DNA of 64,000 bases, taken from positions 9,102,641 through 9,166,640 of the forward strand of contig NC_092705.1 of the NCBI RefSeq assembly GCF_964275005.1, written 5' to 3'. The translations under genes were made by a program, and so were the position numbers. This DNA is from Diadema setosum (Eukaryota > Echinodermata > Echinoidea > Diadematoida > Diadematidae). Every line of letters starts with the position of its first letter. The first letter of the stretch is position 1. Shown one piece after another: positions 58,576-64,000 of this stretch. The notes under the pieces are model-generated. The model saw only the letters and a program-made list of their open reading frames with translations, did not search any database and was not told the DNA's origin.

Positions 58576-59586
58576 TTAAAATGTTTGCAAATTCATCAAG
58601 GCATCAGAGTCCGACTGTGGTACATGCTCCTGACTGCTGGCCACCTGGGCAAAATGTACGCGGAGATGGTCCAGAGCTTTCTTGGCCCGCCTGTGCTCAC
58701 TTTGCTCCCTGTCCAGTTCGGTACGTGCCTCTGCCAGCTCCCGGTAGAGGCCAGCTACCTGAGACTCGTACTCCAGGCGTATTGTCTCCTCCCTTTCCAG
58801 CATCTCCAGGCGATACCCCGTCTCCGCCTCCGCCAGTTTAATCCGCAGCTCCTTGGCATCCTGCTGCGCCCTCGCCCGGTCCGTCCGGGCCTCTGCGATT
58901 TCCCTCCTGAGCGATAGCCTCTGCTCCACCACTTCCCTGTAGTCATCTTCTGCCATGGCGAGCTTACTCTCGAGAAGCTTGACTTCCTTCGCCGTGAACT
59001 GCTGCTGCACACGCAAGCGCTTGCACTCCTGCTGCGCTCGCTTCAGTTCCACCAGTTTAGCATTCAACAATGCCGTCTGCTCTCTGAATTTCGCATCAAG
59101 CTCGCCGAACTCTTTCCGCAGCGCCTTCAGCTCCAAACCAATGATACGTCTTTCTTCCTTATTGTCTTGGAATTCTTTGCGAAGAATGGCCATTTCGTCT
59201 GACGTCCACATTCCGTCTGGATCTGCACTGTTTTCCTTGTTCCCTGATGAATTTCTATGCACCCCTGGTTTGGAAGACCCCACAGTCCTCCTTGCCTGAC
59301 CTTTAAGTTGGACATTGTGTTGTGTCTTACTCATGGGCTCCCCCACCTGGATGTTTTTATCTTTGGGGATTTTAGCCTCGGCTTCCATCTTGGCTCTCAC
59401 CTCCTCATAGATGTCCCTCATTTTCGCTTGTTGCGAGAGCCTCCATGCCTCGAGGGTCCCCTGATCTGCTGCCTTCGGTTTCTCAGTCAAGTCTGACAGT
59501 TTTACGGTGAAATGCGGTGGGAAAAGATCTTCAACCCAATGTCTGTCTGATGCTTGGCTGGCATTGGTTGTGAGGTGTTCTGCCAT
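58576..59586 (-). CDS. CCDC160: CCDC160-like coiled-coil protein
   Basis: A single uninterrupted frame of 336 codons from ATG 59586, chosen over an in-frame upstream extension to 59643 because a possible acceptor (ctgtttcgaataag) lies just 5' of this ATG. The N terminus has RHWVEDLFPPHF, resembling RKHWKENMFTPFF of human CCDC160. Residues ~135-315 are a long heptad-rich coiled coil (LRKEFQDNKEERRIIGLELK and onward). The end KALDHLRVHFAQVASS parallels human RALELLRKHFASVMPSS. Human CCDC160 is 325 residues, so length fits. The function is unknown; no enzymatic motif is seen. It is convergent with the CXorf58-like gene. Confidence 0.85.
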   Translation of the reverse strand: MAEHLTTNASQASDRHWVEDLFPPHFTVKLSDLTEKPKAADQGTLEAWRLSQQAKMRDIYEEVRAKMEAEAKIPKDKNIQVGEPMSKTQHNVQLKGQARRTVGSSKPGVHRNSSGNKENSADPDGMWTSDEMAILRKEFQDNKEERRIIGLELKALRKEFGELDAKFREQTALLNAKLVELKRAQQECKRLRVQQQFTAKEVKLLESKLAMAEDDYREVVEQRLSLRREIAEARTDRARAQQDAKELRIKLAEAETGYRLEMLEREETIRLEYESQVAGLYRELAEARTELDREQSEHRRAKKALDHLRVHFAQVASSQEHVPQSDSDALMNLQTF

Positions 59587-59687
59587 AGCTTCCTTATTCG
59601 AAACAGAAATAGCAAATATGTAAAATGAGTAAAACTGCTCCAATTGTTACATTAGTGTCTGTTATATGAGCCCCCCCCCCCCCCATT

Positions 59688-60378
59688 TGTGACCATGCAC
59701 CACAAAACGAACAAAAAGTCGCACCCCTTGATTTTACGTGAGGACTCAAAACAGGTGAAATGGGTCCACTATGTCAATCTTGAGTTGTTCATATTTTCTG
59801 AAAGAGCTATCTTCTACATTATTCTTTAGTTTGGGATCATAACTCGAATGGGAAAGTGTGTTTTCAGCAGGTTTTCTACATCCCCTTTTTGGGGGAGAGT
59901 ATAGAATAATCAGGTATGTATTAGAGGCTCCTTTTCATTTCTTGAAATTGTTTGTACACTCTTCACTTTCTAGTCTAATAACTTTTGAAAGGATATTGCT
60001 ACTGCTTTGTAAGTTGGCATTAATCATGGACAGAATGTGTTGAAAGAACATGCTCAATTTCAGCTTAATCTGATAATCTTTTCATTGTTGGTGCTCCGGT
60101 GGTTGACATCCTGTGTTTTGTCCCTTTCATCCCACAGCTAGCATGGCTCGGTTCAAGCTTAAGCGCTTGAATAGATGCTGTACTTCAGAGCCTCTTTTCT
60201 CAATTAACACTTTTCCAGAGTGTGTGCTTTCTTTCCAGTATTGTAGATAGGTTATAAGAGTCCATTTGAATTGAGTTATACATCATTTTAAAGCTTAGAG
60301 TCTGCTCTTTCAGAATCTGCCCTTAACTAAAAATCCATGTCTGGCGACTTTTTGTTGGTTTTGTGGTGCAGGGTCACA
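59688..60378. repeat. MITE with TGTGACC...ACAAAACGAACAAAAAGTCGC ends
   Basis: The left end (59688 onward: tgtgaccatgcaccacaaaa, then cgaacaaaaagtcgc) is matched by the right end (gcgactttttgttggttttg, then tggtgcagggtcaca) over about 35 bases. At 691 bases it is close in size to 57511-58171 and shares the TGTGACC terminus. It sits just upstream of the CCDC160-like coding exon, probably in a 5' UTR intron. Confidence 0.75.
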
Positions 60379-60889
60379 TTTTTAAACAGAGAAACAAGAA
60401 ACAATGTGCATTATGGTATTGACAACCATACAGCAATATCTACACTACAGCCAAAGTGTGCATTGTTTGCTTTTCAGTGGCTTAGACTTATCATCAGTTT
60501 CCTGTACCAAAATTTGACTGCCCATGCCAAAAATTGACTGCGCACAAAAAGGACACTTATGAGTAATCAAATCATGCAATGGCAGTGGTCGGATTTGTAG
60601 AGGTACTAGTACTGAGGCGGCTGAGCTGAGCCAAATCAATCAGTAGACCTTGGCTTCATCGAAAACATATTCTGACACATGTGGGACTAAGTAAAATACA
60701 TTGTACGTGATACCCGGGGTCGGGTTCTACAGAAAACAAGCAGTGAACAGCTGATTAAAGACAGTGCAATACAATTCTAACTTTATAAGGAAAACAGGAA
60801 ATACAAAGTGGGCAAACATAAATGCATCATACTTTTGTCTAGGCGATACAACGAAGAAAAGATGCAGGTCCGATATGTTGAGCTGCTGA

Positions 60890-60985
60890 GCTGGGCTGTT
60901 TGTTGTTGGCTTATTCAAGCAGCGCGCCGTCAACGATAGTGGCCGCCGATCTAGCGGCGGCGCGCGGCGCCACCACATTTTGTAT
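60890..60985 (-). promoter_or_regulatory. CpG-rich candidate promoter of the CCDC160-like gene
   Basis: A compact block (gcagcgcgccgtc, then cggcggcgcgcggcgcc) is the most CpG-dense in the right third of the window. It contains ggccgccgatctagcggcgg, a near-palindrome. It may also drive the plus-strand gene that owns the exon at 63333-63425, making it bidirectional. No TATA box. Confidence 0.35.
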
Positions 60986-61051
60986 GTGTACCGATACGTG
61001 TGTGTGCGTGTGTGTTTGGGTGTTATCTACTGAGTACTACTAGCACATAAT

Positions 61052-61176
61052 CATGTTTTTTGTTTTGTTTTGTTTTGTTTTGTTTTGTTTTGTTTTGTTT
61101 TGTTTTGTTTTGGTTTGGTTTGGTTTGGTTTGGTTTCTTTTTTTTTTCTTTTTTTTTTTTTGGGGGGGGGGGGGGG
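61052..61176. repeat. Compound (TTTTG)n-(TTTGG)n-T(n)-G(n) tract
   Basis: Pentanucleotide TTTTG repeats change to TTTGG, then to a broken T-run, then to a G14 run. The frame through it is meaningless. Confidence 0.85.
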
Positions 61177-61559
61177 TTCGACAAAGAAAGGAACAGATAA
61201 TATTATAATATTACAGTGTACCGTAAAACAAAAACATCAGTCGGCACAATGTATGATGGTCAAAGATGTTTTATGAACTTTTTCATTTACAAAGATTGTC
61301 ACTACGCCCAAGTCGTCTGTTGCGGATTTCTATATGCTTTCATATCTTCTCTCTCTTTTATTTTTATTCCATATACCGGTACATGTAATAAAAAATAATG
61401 ATAAACTAAACTAACTACTAATAACAGAATAAATTGTCCAACAATCATTCCCAACATGAATCATCCAAAACGCAGGAGCACTCGTTTTGTATAAAATTCT
61501 GGTGAATTGATTGTCACTTCAGTTGGGACGTCGACATCACTCCTGCACATAGGATTGGA

Positions 61560-62302
61560 TAATTGAATTAATTATGTGGTAATATTTCTGTTCTCATCTG
61601 TCCTGATAATAGAGTGGCATGTACAAGAATACAATCATACAGATCTATTCCTCTGTTTGTTCTCTCTCTCTTCTTGTTCTGTGCTGCTTTGTAACATCAT
61701 TGTATTCTCTTCTTTGTGTGAGTCTTTGCCCTATAGTTGTGTATTATGTATTAATGTGTTTGTTTTATGTGTGTGTGTGTATGTATGTCTGTATGTACAT
61801 TGTATGTATGTATTATTGAGTTGTCTATCTGGGTACACATGGCTCAATCCACAGTGTCTGTAGCTTAAATGTAACACTATAACTGCCAGTGTTTTCATTT
61901 GTAATCTGTATTTTTTTTTTCTATTTGTACTTGAAAATAGTTACTGTAAATAATAACTTTTTATTCTTAAACCCGGTATACATTACTTGATTTCAAATGA
62001 TATCAACACACATATAACTCTCAAGTGACCCTTGTCTTTACAAGCGTTCCTTTTCAGTGGGCCCCCTTTTTTCAATTCTTATATTTACTTAATTCTGTCA
62101 ATCTTTCAAAGTGTGTATTACTATTCTTGGTTGTTTAACAATATCGTATGTATAGGTTGTTATATTTTATGATACTTTTATTATGTATGTTTTACAAATG
62201 ATAAAATGATCATTAGACCTATGTAATGTATACATTGAGTATGTTGTTACAGTCTTGTCGACGAATGGAAATAAATGTCAGCTGCACTGAACTGAACTGA
62301 AC
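61560..62302 (+). mobile_element. Probable LINE 3' fragment with (CTGAA)n tail
   Basis: It ends gaaataaatgtcagctgcac followed by tgaactgaactgaac, the same kind of AATAAA-plus-pentamer tail as the LINEs at 16800-17373 and 22245-22689. The body is AT- and GT-rich 3' UTR-like DNA; no reverse-transcriptase motif is left, so the left boundary is a guess. Confidence 0.4.
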
Positions 62303-62623
62303 AGATTCTCTCTTTATATCTATCCCCCCTCCTGATTCTTTTTTTTTTTCATTTCATCCAATTTACATAACAATACAATTACACAAAAGTAAATGAACCC
62401 TTTTTTATTAGCATGTTCACACAAAAAAAGAAAGCCAATAACAATAACTAATTTGTCTGTCATTTGCTTCACAGAAAGCAACTGGCTGGAATTAATGAAT
62501 ATGCAACATATTAAAATATACACGGAAAGAAATATACATGTATTTAAAAAACAAAACAAAAACAAGAACCTACCCTCTCAACATCTCCCTCTGCATCACC
62601 CCTCCCTTGCCCCATCTCTTAGA

Positions 62624-62627
<4 letters not shown>

Positions 62628-62661
<34 letters not shown>

Positions 62662-62709
62662 CATGTCTAAAATACTCTCCAAATCTTTTTTTTTTTTTGG
62701 GGGGGGGGA
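62628..62709. repeat. (AC)n microsatellite and T(n)G(n) run
   Basis: A pure AC array (62628-62659) is followed, 28 bases on, by a T-run joined to a G-run (62687-62708). Confidence 0.85.
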
Positions 62710-62717
62710 ATTTCCAC

Positions 62718-63149
62718 TTAAAGGTGTAAGGTCCCGGTGTTTTAGTCAAATGCGTACGCGGGCGCACGGCGCAAGTTTCCTATAGAGACCTACACTATCG
62801 ACTCCTCTTTAGCGCTTACGCTGTGGCCCACTTCCCTGAGTCCGAAGAAGTCCGATCCACTGTAGCCAGTGGTCCGATCACAGATCGGCTCATGATTCGG
62901 CTGAGGGGAGGACAGCTTTAGCAAACTTCTTTTGTGATCTCATAATAAGAAACACATATGCACGCACCCTGGCATTACTACAGACTGCGTGATGCGCAGA
63001 GAAGACAACAATGGCCACGTTACTTAGCAACACCTACGCGCTTTACTCTTGATGACAGCTCAACTTCGGCAATCTTCGTATCAACGCTAACGGTGATCAG
63101 CAGTATCATCAACAGCGCCCTCTACACTACCGGGACTATGCACCTTTAA
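62718..63149. repeat. TTAA-flanked GC-rich MITE (AAAGGTG ends)
   Basis: The left end TTAAAGGTGTAAGGTCCCGG and the right end CCGGGACTATGCACCTTTAA are imperfect inverted copies, each bounded by TTAA. It is 432 bases, visibly richer in CpG than its neighbours, with no transposase frame. It is the third TTAA family in the window. Confidence 0.75.
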
Positions 63150-63332
63150 TTTTATGGTCTATAATCTGATGGTATTCATCTTACTCCTATACAATCCTAA
63201 TGCTTATTATGTTTGAATGGTTTTTATATAATTGCTACCAAAGTGAGACTGGTATTTCAGAATGATTTCTTAAGTGGTATTAGACACTCACGAACACTTG
63301 ATTTCCCTTGCTGATATAATACAAAATTCCAG

Positions 63333-63425
63333 CCTCCTGTGAAGGATAAGTATATGCTGTACAACCGAGGCAGCAGCAATATTTTCATTACTTTGCAAGG
63401 CCGAGATTCCAGGATGGTGGTGAAA
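63333..63425 (+). CDS. Internal exon of an unidentified gene running off the right edge
   Basis: An acceptor (atacaaaattccag) and a consensus donor (GTAAGC) bound 93 bases, phase 0 at both ends. The 31 codons read PPVKDKYMLYNRGSSNIFIT followed by LQGRDSRMVVK, with no stop. Composition and splice sites are convincing. The NRGSSNIFITLQG pattern resembles a beta-sandwich strand pair (as in ASH/MSP-like domains) but I do not recognise the protein. An internal ATG could make it a first coding exon. No further exon was found before 64000. Confidence 0.55.
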
Positions 63426-64000
63426 GTAAGCTATAAAACAATAGCAGCATCAACAATAATAGAAATCCAGTTTTCATGTTTAGACATATTATAAATTTGC
63501 TCATGTAATTATGGAAAAATATAACTGTGTTGATGGTACGAAATGAAATTAAATATCATGTAAATAACTCTCTGATTACCATATGTCATATAGGGCCTAT
63601 AGGTCATACACATATACTCACATACATAGTCTAAAAAATGAATTTCTTATGCAATGAATGAAAAAGACTTCAAGCTCTGTGTACTTTTCCTATGAATGAT
63701 ATTCATATCAATATGAACAAGGGAAATTTATTTAATCTGGACTCAGAATGCAAAAATAGCTCATCATGTACAAGATTTTAAAATGCATCTAATGCTTCTA
63801 AACACATAAGAACGCAAAATGTTTTTTTTTTTCCAAAAGTTTGCTCGAAGCTTGACTTATTTGCATAAGTCCTTCATTGCTATGCATATTAAGCTAGGAT
63901 GCAATACAATTTTAGCACCAAGTCATGCTGATAAAAAAAAAAAACTATATGAACACCAAACTATTGTCATCAATGCTACAGAGCTCTTGATAAGTACTAT
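63426..64000 (+). other. Intron or intergenic sequence to the window edge
   Basis: AT-rich DNA following the donor at 63426. No second exon, repeat or element recognised before the edge. Confidence 0.5.

Noticed and set aside
58585-59299. Plus-strand frames across the CCDC160-like gene
   Set aside because: Antisense shadows of the 336-codon coiled-coil frame; composition mirrors it.

Overview
The window is eukaryotic. It has GT-AG introns, is AT-rich, and is densely sown with short inverted-repeat transposons, tRNA-derived SINEs, 5'-truncated LINE tails and microsatellites. The protein families and the repeat style suggest a marine invertebrate deuterostome, most likely an echinoderm such as a sea urchin. 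That assignment is inference: there is no rRNA or mitochondrial marker here. No bacterial-type genes, CRISPR arrays or viral elements were seen.

Three host genes can be supported. (1) IFT80, minus strand, 17 coding exons from the ATG at 38707 to the stop at 22069-22071. It encodes about 767 residues; human IFT80 has 777. It is a WD40 subunit of the intraflagellar transport IFT-B complex. (2) A CXorf58-like gene, plus strand, nine coding exons 44384-52815, 398 residues. (3) A CCDC160-like coiled-coil gene, minus strand, one coding exon 58576-59586, 336 residues. IFT80 and the CXorf58-like gene are head to head, with 5.7 kb between start codons. The CXorf58-like and CCDC160-like genes are tail to tail. 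One further well-formed 93-base exon, 63333-63425 plus, probably belongs to a gene that runs off the right edge. IFT80 acts in cilium assembly. The mammalian relatives of the other two are poorly characterised, and as far as I recall largely testis-expressed, so a shared ciliary or sperm-flagellum role is only a hypothesis.

Layout: 1-18.9 kb has no convincing gene. It holds MITEs, a tRNA-derived SINE, a LINE reverse-transcriptase fragment and low-complexity DNA. 18.9-22.07 kb may be IFT80 3' UTR or intergenic. 22.07-38.8 kb is IFT80, whose introns carry three large tandem-core elements of pearl/Tsp style, a LINE, two SINEs and MITEs. 38.8-44.3 kb is the upstream interval between the divergent genes, with a 600-base purine-rich tract and CpG-bearing promoter-like DNA. 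44.4-54.7 kb is the CXorf58-like gene and its likely 3' UTR. 54.7-58.5 kb is MITE-rich, including a nested pair. 58.6-61 kb is the CCDC160-like gene and its likely promoter. 61-64 kb is repeats plus the orphan exon.

The most striking structural finding is a palindromic tRNA-SINE composite at 49697-50182 flanked by a 12-base target-site duplication. Next are a cluster of three pearl-like elements in IFT80 introns 8, 10 and 11, and a MITE family that carries telomere-like repeats between its inverted ends.
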